Below, one piece after another: positions 26,398 to 34,637 of a DNA stretch of 64,000 nt. The stretch is taken from contig NZ_CP107935.1 in the NCBI RefSeq assembly GCF_036038375.1, forward strand, positions 2,666,001 through 2,730,000, read 5' to 3'. Within the stretch, counting starts at the first letter, position 1; every line of letters starts with the position of its first letter. The notes below the pieces were generated by a model. It was given only the letters and a program-made list of their open reading frames with translations, did no database searches and was not told the origin of the DNA. Origin of the DNA: Streptomyces sp. NBC_00414 (GTDB lineage: Bacteria > Actinomycetota > Actinomycetes > Streptomycetales > Streptomycetaceae). The position numbers were made by a program, and so were the translations under genes.

Positions 26398-28869
26398 ATG
26401 TCTCCACGGACAGGCGCCCGCCGCCGTCTCGGCTCCATACGTCTCTCGCTGATCCTTCTGGCCCTGGTTCCCAGCGTCACCCTCGCCGCCATGTGGGGTG
26501 TGACGACGATCCAGATGTTCTCCGAGGGCCTGCGGCTGCGGGACCAGACCGGGCTCAGCCGGTCGACCGGGGCCATGGGCACCGACGCGACGCTGGCACT
26601 GCAGAAGGAACGCAGCCTGTCGGCCGTGCTGCTGGCCTCGCCCGGCAGCTCCCGTGCCGCCCTGGACGGGCAGCGGGAGCGCACCGACAAGGCGATCGCG
26701 ACACTGGTCGGCCAGTCCGACCGGATCCGGGAGGCACCCACCCGGATCCGCGACCGGATGTACTCGGTCATCGCGTCGGTGGGGAGCCTGGAGTACTACC
26801 GGGGGCAGGTCGACAACCCCACGGACATCACCCCCGAGCAGGCGCTGGACCAGTACACCTCGATCATCGACGACCAGATCCACGCGTTCCAGGAGATCTC
26901 CCAGGTCGACGACGGCGAACTCACCTCGCAGGCGGGACCGCTCGTCGCCCTCGAACACTCGGCGGAGCTGGTCTCCCAGGAGGACGCCCAGCTCCACCTG
27001 GTCTGGCCGGCCGGCAAACTCGACGACGAGTCGTGGAGCCACTTCACCCAGCTCGTCAACGCCCGGCGCTTCCTCGTCGAGGACCAGCTCATCCCTTCGC
27101 TGCGCGGCTCGGTCAAGACACAGACCGAACGGATCCTCCAGGGCTCGGACTGGAAGGCGCTGGAGACCGTCGAGGAGCAGGTGCTCGCGGCGCGGGCGAA
27201 GGGCGGCGACGGCGGCAGGATCGACCTCCCGAACGCGGAGAAGCGCTGGAACACGGCGTACGACAAGCTCAGGCTGCAGTACTCCACCCTGATCCAGCAG
27301 GAGACGGCGGCGCTGCTCGAACGCAGCGACGACCAGGCCGAGGCACTGCTGATCAAGGCCGCCGCGCTGAGCGCCGGCGGACTGGTCGCCCTGCTGGTGT
27401 GTGTCTTCATGTCGTGGCGCATCACCCGCTCCCTGTCCCGGCGGCTGCGCGGGCTGCGCATCGCCACCCTCAGCCTGGCGGAGGAGCGGCTGCCCGACGT
27501 GGTCGCGCGGCTCGACCGCGGCGAGACGGTGGACGTGAAGTCCGCGACGCCCGAGCTGGACTACGGCCGGGACGAACTCGGGCAGGTGGCGCAGGCGTTC
27601 AACACCGCCCAGCGCACGGCGGTGAACACCGCGGTGGAACTCGCCGACACCCGGCGCGGCTTCCAGAAGGTCATCCTGGGCATCGCGAGACAGAGCCAGA
27701 ACCTGGTCAACCTCCAGCTCACCAAGCTCGACGCGCTGGAACGCGAGCACCAGGACCCGAACATCCTCAAGGGCCTGTACGAACTCGACTCCACGGCGAG
27801 CCAGTTGCGCCGCTACGAGGAGAACCTCGTCATCATCAGCGGTGAGCGGCCGGGCCGCAGCTGGACCGAGCCGGTCGCCCTGATCGACATCCTGCGCAGC
27901 TCGGTCGGCGAGGTCGCCGAGTACCAGCGCGTGGAGGTGCAGACCGACGAGGAGGTCTTCCTCGCCCCGCCCGCGGTGGCCGACGTCATCCACCTGCTGG
28001 CCGAGCTCATCGACAACGCGACCACGTACTCCCCCGCGCCCAGCCCGGTCGGGGTGCGGGCCGGTCTGGTGGCCAAGGGCCTCGCGGTGGAGATCGAGGA
28101 CCGCGGTCTGGGCATGTCCGAGGACGACTACGCGTCGTTCAACGCCCAGTTGGCGGTGCCCCCGCAGTTCGACGTGGTGGCGCTCGCCGACGACCTGCGG
28201 CTCGGCATGTTCGTGATCGCCCGGCTCGCCAACCGGCACGGCATCACCGTCACGCTGCGCCCCTCGCCGTACGGGGGCACGACCGCGATCGTGCTGATCC
28301 CGTACGAGATCGTGGTGCGCGAGTCCCCGGAGAGCGCCGCCGGGAACGCGAAGGGCGCCGAGGAGGCGCGGACGCCGGCCGCGGAACCGGCCCCCCGGGC
28401 CCTCGCCGCGATGAGCGCGACCGCCACGGCCGTGCGGGACGCCGAGCCGGACGGGCCCACGCACGAGCGTTCGCGGGAGCCCCAGCCCGTGGCCCGGGCG
28501 CGGACGACCGAGGTGCCCGCGGCGCGGACCGGCTCCAACTCCAGCTCCGGCTCCGGCTCCGGTACGTCACATCCCGATGCGGCGGGTGCGGGCAAGGGAC
28601 GCGGTGGATTCGCCCCGCTGCCCCGCCGGGTGCCGCAGACCAGCCTGGCCGCCGAGTTGCGTGAGGACTCCGCGGCCGACGAAGGCGACGAAACCGGCGA
28701 CACCCTGGACGACTTCACCGCGGAACGCGCGGCCTCCTCCCTTGCCGGATTCCAGCGCGGAACACTCCAGGCGCGTGACAACGACGCGGATCCGTCGTAC
28801 GACCAAGAGGAAGAAGCCGCGCCCGAAGGCGCATCCGTCACCTCGACTCCGCCCGCTGACCGCTCATGA
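26398..28869 (+). CDS. cvnA: Conservon sensor histidine kinase-like protein with nitrate/nitrite-sensing domain
   Basis: The 823-residue membrane protein starts with a helix (about 14-36), then an extracytoplasmic NIT-type helical sensor domain (about 50-320), a second helix (about 322-343; AAALSAGGLVALLVCVFMSW), a HAMP-like linker and a GHKL ATPase domain (LLAELIDNATTYSPAP, about 535-550; IEDRGLGMSEDDYA). The last 175 residues are low-complexity, rich in Ala, Glu, Pro and Ser. CvnA proteins resemble kinases but work with the B, C and D proteins as a bacterial analogue of eukaryotic G-protein-coupled signalling. It is the first gene of a complete cvnABCD set. Confidence 0.94.
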   Translation: MSPRTGARRRLGSIRLSLILLALVPSVTLAAMWGVTTIQMFSEGLRLRDQTGLSRSTGAMGTDATLALQKERSLSAVLLASPGSSRAALDGQRERTDKAIATLVGQSDRIREAPTRIRDRMYSVIASVGSLEYYRGQVDNPTDITPEQALDQYTSIIDDQIHAFQEISQVDDGELTSQAGPLVALEHSAELVSQEDAQLHLVWPAGKLDDESWSHFTQLVNARRFLVEDQLIPSLRGSVKTQTERILQGSDWKALETVEEQVLAARAKGGDGGRIDLPNAEKRWNTAYDKLRLQYSTLIQQETAALLERSDDQAEALLIKAAALSAGGLVALLVCVFMSWRITRSLSRRLRGLRIATLSLAEERLPDVVARLDRGETVDVKSATPELDYGRDELGQVAQAFNTAQRTAVNTAVELADTRRGFQKVILGIARQSQNLVNLQLTKLDALEREHQDPNILKGLYELDSTASQLRRYEENLVIISGERPGRSWTEPVALIDILRSSVGEVAEYQRVEVQTDEEVFLAPPAVADVIHLLAELIDNATTYSPAPSPVGVRAGLVAKGLAVEIEDRGLGMSEDDYASFNAQLAVPPQFDVVALADDLRLGMFVIARLANRHGITVTLRPSPYGGTTAIVLIPYEIVVRESPESAAGNAKGAEEARTPAAEPAPRALAAMSATATAVRDAEPDGPTHERSREPQPVARARTTEVPAARTGSNSSSGSGSGTSHPDAAGAGKGRGGFAPLPRRVPQTSLAAELREDSAADEGDETGDTLDDFTAERAASSLAGFQRGTLQARDNDADPSYDQEEEAAPEGASVTSTPPADRS

Positions 28870-28880
28870 AGGACAGAGAA

Positions 28881-29306
28881 ATGACACGCCCCATCCCTGC
28901 CACTCACAGCCAGCTCGACCAGCTGCTCACCGGATTGGTGGACCGGGTCGCCGAGGTGAACCAAGCCGTCGTGCTCTCCGAGGACGGACTGGTCGTCAGC
29001 AGGTCCACGGGGTTCCTGCGGGACGACGCCGAGCGGCTGGCGGCGACCGCGTCCGGCCTGATGAGCCTCAGCAAGGGCGTCAGCATGGACTTCCGCGGCG
29101 GGCCCGTACGGCAGGCGCTCATCGAGATGGCCAACAGCTACCTGATCCTCACCACGGCCGGCCCCGGTGCCCACCTGGCCGTGCTCACCAGCAAGGGCGC
29201 GGACGTCGGAGTGGTCGCGTACCAGATGAACATGCTGGTGAAGAAGATCGGCGAGCATCTCAGCGCGGCCCCGAGGGCCGGCGTCGCCACCGACAACGGC
29301 GAGTGA
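28881..29306 (+). CDS. cvnB: Conservon roadblock/LC7 protein
   Basis: The 141-residue protein has a roadblock/LC7 fold: LDQLLTGLVDRVAEVNQAVVL, then RDDAERLAATASGLMSLSKG, a beta strand pair ILTTAGPGAHLAVL and a C-terminal helix. Proteins of this fold act as GTPase-activating or scaffold partners for small GTPases such as CvnD. I chose the ATG at 28881, which has AAGGA 7 nt upstream. An ATG at 28866 overlapping the cvnA stop would add five residues. Confidence 0.94.
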   Translation: MTRPIPATHSQLDQLLTGLVDRVAEVNQAVVLSEDGLVVSRSTGFLRDDAERLAATASGLMSLSKGVSMDFRGGPVRQALIEMANSYLILTTAGPGAHLAVLTSKGADVGVVAYQMNMLVKKIGEHLSAAPRAGVATDNGE

Positions 29307-29307
29307 G

Positions 29308-29664
29308 GTGAACGGAGGCGATTCGGCGGGCCGTCTCGTCCGGCCGTTCACGCTGACCGGCGGCCGCACCCGGCCCAGCCGCGCCGACTTCACACTCATC
29401 ACGTCGGTCACCACGGTGGACCCGCCGCCCGCCCGGGCCGCGAGACCGCAGCCCGAGCACGCGCGGATCCTGCGGCTGTGCGCGAAGCCGGTCGTGGTGG
29501 CGGAGCTCGCCGCGCAGCTCGACCTGCCGGTGAGCGTGGTCTGCATCATGCTCTGCGACCTACTGGAAGCGGGGCGGATCACCGCCCGGGCACCGCGTGA
29601 GATCTCCCGAACCTCCGACCTGGACCTGCTGCAGAAAGTGAGGGACGGCCTTGGCCGGCTCTGA
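29308..29664 (+). CDS. cvnC: Conservon DUF742 protein
   Basis: This 118-residue DUF742 protein has RLVRPFTLTGGRTRP at the N-terminus, a central ITSVTT segment and a C-terminal winged-helix-like part (VAELAAQLDLPVSVVCIMLC and DLLEAGRITARAP). The GTG at 29308 is two bases after the cvnB stop. Its 3' end overlaps the cvnD start by 14 bp. CvnC is a scaffold or effector in the four-protein membrane complex, and its helix-turn-helix-like fold is unexplained. Confidence 0.93.
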   Translation: MNGGDSAGRLVRPFTLTGGRTRPSRADFTLITSVTTVDPPPARAARPQPEHARILRLCAKPVVVAELAAQLDLPVSVVCIMLCDLLEAGRITARAPREISRTSDLDLLQKVRDGLGRL

Positions 29665-30265
29665 CCCCGTCATCCTGGGGACCTCAGCACCCGACACGGT
29701 GAAGATCCTGATCGCCGGCGGGTTCGGCGTCGGCAAGACCACCATGGTCGGCTCGGTCAGCGAGATCGTGCCGCTGCGCACCGAGGAACCGCTCACCGCG
29801 GCCGGCCTGGGCGTCGACGACCTCGGCGGCATCCCGGAGAAGCACGCCACCACGGTGGCCCTGGACTTCGGCCGGATCACGCTCAGCCAGGAACTCGTGC
29901 TGTATCTGTTCGGCACGCCCGGGCAGCAGCGGTTCTGGTTCATGTGGAACGACCTGGCCATCGGCGCCCTGGGTGCCGTCGTGCTGGTCGACGTCCGCCG
30001 CCCGGAGTCAAGCTTCGCCGCCATCGACTTCTTCGAGCGGCGCGGCATCCAGTTCGTCGTCGGCGTCAACGGCTTCCACGGCGAGCATCCGTACTCGCCG
30101 GAGGAGATCCGGGAGGCCCTGGCCCTGCCGGAGAACGCGCATGTGCTGCTGTGCGACGCCCGGGACCGGGACTCGTGCCGGGACGTACTGATCGCGCTGA
30201 TCGACCAGTTGATAGCGACCTCGGCCCGGAGCAACGGAAGCGGACAGCCCGGCGCCCCGGCCTGA
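29651..30265 (+). CDS. cvnD: Conservon small GTPase
   Basis: The 204-residue Ras/Arf-like GTPase has the P-loop AGGFGVGKTT (about 22-31), switch region residues TTVALDFGRI, the G3-like LFGTPGQQRFWFMW and a G4-like VVGVNGF in place of NKxD. The start is TTG at 29651 with GAGGGA upstream, inside the last codons of cvnC. CvnD binds and hydrolyses GTP and completes the conservon. No P450 gene (cvnE, found in some conservons) follows. Confidence 0.95.
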   Translation: MAGSDPVILGTSAPDTVKILIAGGFGVGKTTMVGSVSEIVPLRTEEPLTAAGLGVDDLGGIPEKHATTVALDFGRITLSQELVLYLFGTPGQQRFWFMWNDLAIGALGAVVLVDVRRPESSFAAIDFFERRGIQFVVGVNGFHGEHPYSPEEIREALALPENAHVLLCDARDRDSCRDVLIALIDQLIATSARSNGSGQPGAPA

Positions 30266-30514
30266 GAACGGGGGCTCGCGGGCGGCCGGACTTGAGAGCC
30301 GGTGCGCTCGCGGACAGCCTGGCTTGAATGTCGGTGGGCGTGGGCACAACAAAGGAGCCGGAGCGGTGTGCGCGACGGCGGGCCGTCCACGCCCCGTCGG
30401 CTTGCGGACACCATGGCGTCACACCGGGTGGGCATGTTTCGGCCGTCCCCCTGCCTCGCCTTGTGACCGTCCGCCCGCGCCGCGCGGGTACGACGCGGAA
30501 GGACGACGTGCGCC

Positions 30515-31570
30515 GTGTCCCTGCTCCCGCTCGACCCCGTCCCCGTCCCCATCCCCCGGGCGCTCCCCACGCCCGCGCCCGCTCCGTCTCCCCCTCCCCC
30601 CGCGTCTCCCCCGCCGTCTCCCTCCCGCCTGCCCTCCGTCGGGCGGCCGGTCCGCTGGGTGCTGACGCTGTCTCCGCTGGTGCTGATCGCGGCGTGGGCG
30701 ACGGCCGACTGGCACGCCGTCCGCGACGGAACCACGCGGCTGGCCTCCGCCGACCCCTGGTGGCTGCTGGCCGCGGTCCTGTTCACCTGCCTGGGCTGGG
30801 TGGCCGCCGCGTGCGCACGTCAGGGCGCCGTCGTGGACCGGCTGCCACCGGGACTGCTGCTCGCCTCTCAGTTCGCCGCCGGCGCCGCGAACCATGTGCT
30901 CCCGGCGAGCATCGGCGCCCACGCCGTCACCCTGCGCTTCCTCCAGGGCCGTGGCATACCCCTGGCCCGCGCCACCGCCTCACTCGCCCTGTACTCCCTG
31001 GTCAGACCGATCGCCAAGACGGTGGTGCTACTGGTCTTCGTGGTGGCCCACCCGGACCTGCTGCACCTGGGTGAACTGGTCCCGGACGAACGGGCCGTGG
31101 TCCTGGTCGCCGGGTCCGTCGCCGCCGGATTCGGCACGGCCGTCCTGCTCGTGACGACCGTACGTCCACTGCGCCGCCCGGCCCTCGACTGCGTGCGCAC
31201 CGCCCTGACCGACGTACGGCTGCTGCACCGGCGGCCCGCCCGGGTCCTCGCTCTCTGGGGCGGGTCGGCGGCGACCCCGCTGCTGCAGGGCAGCGTGATC
31301 GCCACGGTCGGCTTCTCGCTCGGCCTGCCGCTGTCCTGGGCACAGGTGGTACTCGCCCTGCTCCTGGCCAGTACGGCGGTGGGGGCTGTGCCCGCACCCG
31401 GCGGGATCGGGCCCGTGGACGCGGCGCTGGTGTTCACCATGGTCGCGTTCGGCGCCCCCGTGGGGATCGCCGCGGCGACCGTCATCGGCTACCGCGTCCT
31501 GACGGTCTGGGTGCCGCTGCTGCCGGGCGCGCTCGTGCTGTCGGCCCTGGTGCACCGCAGGGTGCTGTGA
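30515..31570 (+). CDS. Flippase-like integral membrane protein (lysylphosphatidylglycerol synthase TM family)
   Basis: The 351-residue protein has a proline-rich cytoplasmic N-terminus of about 40 residues and about eight membrane helices. It shows the family marks AAGAANHVLPASIGAHAVTL and VGAVPAPGGIGPVDAA (about 295-310). The family (UPF0104/AglD-like) includes the membrane part of MprF and is thought to move lipid-linked molecules between leaflets. The GTG at 30515 follows AAGGACG. It stands 250 bp downstream of cvnD, in a gap with no other gene, and is convergent with the RpiB-like gene. Confidence 0.85.
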   Translation: MSLLPLDPVPVPIPRALPTPAPAPSPPPPASPPPSPSRLPSVGRPVRWVLTLSPLVLIAAWATADWHAVRDGTTRLASADPWWLLAAVLFTCLGWVAAACARQGAVVDRLPPGLLLASQFAAGAANHVLPASIGAHAVTLRFLQGRGIPLARATASLALYSLVRPIAKTVVLLVFVVAHPDLLHLGELVPDERAVVLVAGSVAAGFGTAVLLVTTVRPLRRPALDCVRTALTDVRLLHRRPARVLALWGGSAATPLLQGSVIATVGFSLGLPLSWAQVVLALLLASTAVGAVPAPGGIGPVDAALVFTMVAFGAPVGIAAATVIGYRVLTVWVPLLPGALVLSALVHRRVL

Positions 31571-31605
31571 ACGGCTGCGGTCCCCGGACCCGGCCAGGGG
31601 GCCGT

Positions 31606-32073
31606 TCAGCCGCTGCCGGTGCTGGTGCCGGCGCCGCGGTCGAGGTCCGTCACATGTGACACGTTCTCGCGGTCGTCGGCGTCCGTGCTGGGCCCGCTGT
31701 CGAACCAGGCGTCCAGGATCTCCTTCAGCAGCGGTTCGGAGGTCAGCCGCAGACCGAGGGCCAGCACGTTGGCGTCGTTCCAGCGACGGGCGCCCCGGGC
31801 CGTGTAGGCGTCCGTGCACAGCGCGGCCCGTACGCCCGTCACCTTGTTCGCGGCGATGGACGCGCCCGTGCCGGTCCAGCAGCACACGACAGCCTGGTCC
31901 GCCCGCCCGGCGACGACGTCACGGGCCGCCGCCTCCGAACACACCGCCCACCGCGCGTCGCCCGCGGGCCGCAACGCCCCGTGCGCCAGCACCTCGTGGC
32001 CGCGCTCGCGCAGTTCCGCGACCAGCGCGCGGGCCACGGGTTCGTCCATGTCCGAGGAGACGGAGATCCGCAT
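31606..32073 (-). CDS. RpiB/LacAB-type sugar-phosphate isomerase
   Basis: The 155-residue protein matches the RpiB family. SVSSDMDE is at the N-terminus and VVCCWTGTGASIAANKVTGV corresponds to the family's ICGTGIGxSIAANK, keeping the active-site Cys but replacing the next Gly with Trp. RAALCTD and RRWNDANVLALG follow. RpiB interconverts ribose 5-phosphate and ribulose 5-phosphate; close relatives act on allose, galactose or erythritol phosphates. The C-terminal 25 residues are polar and unconserved. The ribosome-binding site is weak. The Gly to Trp change beside the catalytic Cys hints at a different substrate. Confidence 0.88.
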   Translation of the reverse strand: MRISVSSDMDEPVARALVAELRERGHEVLAHGALRPAGDARWAVCSEAAARDVVAGRADQAVVCCWTGTGASIAANKVTGVRAALCTDAYTARGARRWNDANVLALGLRLTSEPLLKEILDAWFDSGPSTDADDRENVSHVTDLDRGAGTSTGSG

Positions 32074-32136
32074 GCGCCGGAGACTACCCGGCGGGACGGC
32101 GGGCGTCAGCCGCGGCGGGTCGGCGGCGGACGGCGG

Positions 32137-33006
32137 TCAGCCGGCGCCCGTGCAGTGTGCTCCGTAGGCCGCGATCGCGATCCGGACGAAGGAGCGGAGC
32201 ACGGGGTTCGTGTCGCCCTGGTTCCAGGCCACCACCACACGGCTCGGCGGCATGTCGATCAGCGGCACGACCGTGAGCCCCCGCGCCGGTACGTGGTCCA
32301 GGAGCGTCATACCGACCGTGCCGTTCCACAGAACGGCCTGCTGACATTCCTGGACGGCTCGCACCACCGGCCCCTCGCGGGGCTCCCCGCCGCTCCAGTA
32401 CGACTGCCAGAGGGGGTCGGTGCCCTCCGGGAACCGGAACCAGCGGCGCCCGGTCAGGTCGGCCTGCTTCAGGCTCTCCCGGCGGGCGAGCGGATCGTCG
32501 GCGCGCAGCAGCGCCCCCACGGGGTCGGCCCGCAGTTCGCGCACGACCAGGCCGGTCTCGTCGAACGGCCCGCGGGTCAGGGCGATGTCGACCTGTCCGG
32601 CACGCAGTCCGCAGGTCGGATCGGTGAGGTCGGTCTCGCGGATCCGCACCTCCACGCGCGGGTGCCGTCGGCGGTAGGCGGCGGCCAGCCTGATCGCGCC
32701 CGGGTCGGTGCTGTCCCCGAGGATGCCGACGGTGAGGGTCGCGGAGCCGGCCGCCGCGGTCACACGTTCACGAAGGCGGTCGGCGCGGTCGAGCAGGTCG
32801 CGCGCCTCGTCGAGCAGCAGTGCCCCCACCGGAGTGAGCGCGACACCGGCGGAGGACCGGTCGAACAGCGCGGCGCCGATCTCGGTCTCCAGACGCTGGA
32901 TCGCCCGGCTCAGCGGTGGCTGACTCATGTGGAGCCGGGTGGCGGCCCGGCCGAAGTGGAGTTCCTCGGCGACCGCCACGAAGTAGCGCAGCGTGCGTAG
33001 CTCCAT
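32137..33006 (-). CDS. LysR-family transcriptional regulator
   Basis: The 289-residue protein has the LysR N-terminal winged helix (MELRTLRYFVAVAEELHFGR, then LHMSQPPLSRAIQRLE) and a C-terminal effector-binding domain (about 90-289). The ATG at 33006 gives the canonical LysR start. It is divergent from the DoxX-like gene at 33088, separated by 81 bp, the usual layout for a LysR regulator and its target. The effector is unknown. Confidence 0.94.
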   Translation of the reverse strand: MELRTLRYFVAVAEELHFGRAATRLHMSQPPLSRAIQRLETEIGAALFDRSSAGVALTPVGALLLDEARDLLDRADRLRERVTAAAGSATLTVGILGDSTDPGAIRLAAAYRRRHPRVEVRIRETDLTDPTCGLRAGQVDIALTRGPFDETGLVVRELRADPVGALLRADDPLARRESLKQADLTGRRWFRFPEGTDPLWQSYWSGGEPREGPVVRAVQECQQAVLWNGTVGMTLLDHVPARGLTVVPLIDMPPSRVVVAWNQGDTNPVLRSFVRIAIAAYGAHCTGAG

Positions 33007-33087
33007 GAGCGTCACGATACCCGTACGGTATCGAAGCGCCGGAATGGGTCTTGGACAGGTGCGGTGCTCCGGCGGTGGGATCGGGGC

Positions 33088-33462
33088 ATGACCGACGAAC
33101 TCGAATCCGTCTACTGGGTCGTTGCCGGCCTGCTCGCCCTCTTCTACCTCTACGGGGGCGGGGTGAAGGTGGTCCGCAGCCGGGAGGGGCTCCTGCCGAT
33201 GATGGCCTGGGTGGACAGCACACCCATGCCGGCCGTCCGGACCATCGGCGTGATCGAGATACTCGGCGCGATCGGGCTGATCCTCCCGCCGCTGACCGGT
33301 ATCGCGCCCTGGCTGGCCCTGGCGGCGGCCGTCGGGTTCGTGGTCCTGCAGATCGGCGCCACGAGGGTTCACCTGAAGCGCGGAGACCACCGGATCGCCC
33401 TCAACATCACGCTCCTCCTCACCGCCGCCGTGACCACCTGGCCGGCCACGGCCTGGCTCTGA
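33088..33462 (+). CDS. DoxX-like membrane protein
   Basis: The 124-residue protein has four predicted helices: WVVAGLLALFYLYGGGVKVV, the central TIGVIEILGAIGLILPPL, GIAPWLALAAAVGFVVLQI and the C-terminal LNITLLLTAAVTTWPATAWL. DoxX-like proteins are often divergent from LysR or MarR regulators and are linked to thiol or quinone redox balance. The ATG at 33088 is preferred over one eight codons earlier because family members start just before the first helix. The gene ends 2 bp from the convergent ion channel gene. Confidence 0.87.
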   Translation: MTDELESVYWVVAGLLALFYLYGGGVKVVRSREGLLPMMAWVDSTPMPAVRTIGVIEILGAIGLILPPLTGIAPWLALAAAVGFVVLQIGATRVHLKRGDHRIALNITLLLTAAVTTWPATAWL

Positions 33463-33464
33463 CC

Positions 33465-34481
33465 TCAGGTGCGCCCCGCGGGTGAGGGGACCCCCTCCGC
33501 TTCATGCGGTGGGGGTTCGGAGAAGCGCCGCAGACTCGCTTCGAGGTCGTCGAGGGCCCGTCGCGCGCTCAAGATCCGCTCCCGCAGCTCGCGTTCGGCC
33601 TCGCCTCCCGGCAACGACACCGATACCGATACCGGCGCCGGCGCGGCAGGGAGTACGCCGACCGGTCCCCCCGCCTCGTCCTCCCCCTGCTCCTGCCCGT
33701 ACGCCTGTCCGTTCCCCTGCTCCTGCTCCTGCTCCTCCTCGCGCTCCAGTTCGCGGGCCTCGTCGAGGGAGCTGATGACCACCCCGATGAGCACGTTGAC
33801 GAGGACGAAGGAGGCGAGGAGGACGTAGGAGGCGTAGTAGACGATGCTCCACCGGGAGATCTCCAGGCCCGCGCGGACCGAGTCGCCCAGGCCGTCCAGG
33901 GTCATCAGGAGGAAGAGGGTGAGCACAGCGCGGCCGAGGGAGCCGAAGTGTTCGGGGTCGCTCGCGGCGAAGGAGACCCAGCCCACCATCGCGTAGACGT
34001 AGAGCAGCAGGGCGCCGACGATCAGGAAACTCAGGGTGCCGGGCAGGCTGCGGCCCACGGCGACGAGGAAGACGCGCAGTTGGGGCAGGAACCTGGCCGT
34101 GCGCAGGACGCGGGCCAGGCGCAGCAGCCGCAGGATGGTGCCGTTCTCGCGGACGACGGGCAGGAAAGCGGAGAACACGACGGCCACGTCGAACAGGTTC
34201 CACGGGTCGCGGAAGAAGTCCCGTGGACGGTCCGCGTGGGCGCCCGCGCGCAGCAGCACCTCCACCGTGAAGGCCGCCAGGAAGCAGTGCTCGACGAACT
34301 TCAGTTCCCCGTGCCAGTGGTGGACGACTCCCGCGTAGGTCTCGACGCCGAGGACCAGCGCGTTGGCGACGATCAGTGCGAAGACCGCGACGGCGAACCA
34401 GCGGGCCTCGGTGACGCCGCGACAGTGTTCGGCCAGGAAACGGCGAGTGCCCGGTAAGTGCGTGGCCGCGTCTTCGGTCAT
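33465..34481 (-). CDS. Single-domain voltage-gated ion channel (BacNav-like)
   Basis: The 338-residue protein has a six-helix channel domain: S1 about 27-49, S2 60-80, S3 95-110, an S4 sensor with arginines at 118, 121, 124, 127 and 130 (every third residue), S5 145-170, a pore loop at 183-200 and S6 212-238. The pore reads LTLFLLMTLDGLGDSV, clearly related to the LTLFxxxTLESW filter of bacterial sodium channels but with Asp for Glu and Gly-Leu for Ser-Trp. An acidic, glutamine-rich linker and a C-terminal coiled coil (about 295-322) follow, which may hold the tetramer. The ATG at 34481 is 79 bp downstream of a perfect BlaI-type operator. Confidence 0.88.
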   Translation of the reverse strand: MTEDAATHLPGTRRFLAEHCRGVTEARWFAVAVFALIVANALVLGVETYAGVVHHWHGELKFVEHCFLAAFTVEVLLRAGAHADRPRDFFRDPWNLFDVAVVFSAFLPVVRENGTILRLLRLARVLRTARFLPQLRVFLVAVGRSLPGTLSFLIVGALLLYVYAMVGWVSFAASDPEHFGSLGRAVLTLFLLMTLDGLGDSVRAGLEISRWSIVYYASYVLLASFVLVNVLIGVVISSLDEARELEREEEQEQEQGNGQAYGQEQGEDEAGGPVGVLPAAPAPVSVSVSLPGGEAERELRERILSARRALDDLEASLRRFSEPPPHEAEGVPSPAGRT

Positions 34482-34559
34482 CGCGCGCTTCCAGCCCCTC
34501 TTCGTGAAGTCGTACGTCACCCGCCGGAGCAGGGGCGGTCGCCGCACACTCCCGCTATC

Positions 34560-34577
34560 TTCTACAGTACTGTAGAA
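34560..34577. promoter_or_regulatory. BlaI-type operator, box 1
   Basis: TTCTACAGTACTGTAGAA is a perfect 18-bp palindrome containing the TACA-N4-TGTA core of BlaI/MecI operators. It lies 79 bp upstream of the ion channel gene. The BlaI-type repressor gene is 3 kb away at 37331-37765. Confidence 0.85.
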
Positions 34578-34637
34578 ATAGGAGGCACCCGGCCCGCTCC
34601 GGACCGGGCACACCTCTCATGCGTACGAAGAGCCGGG

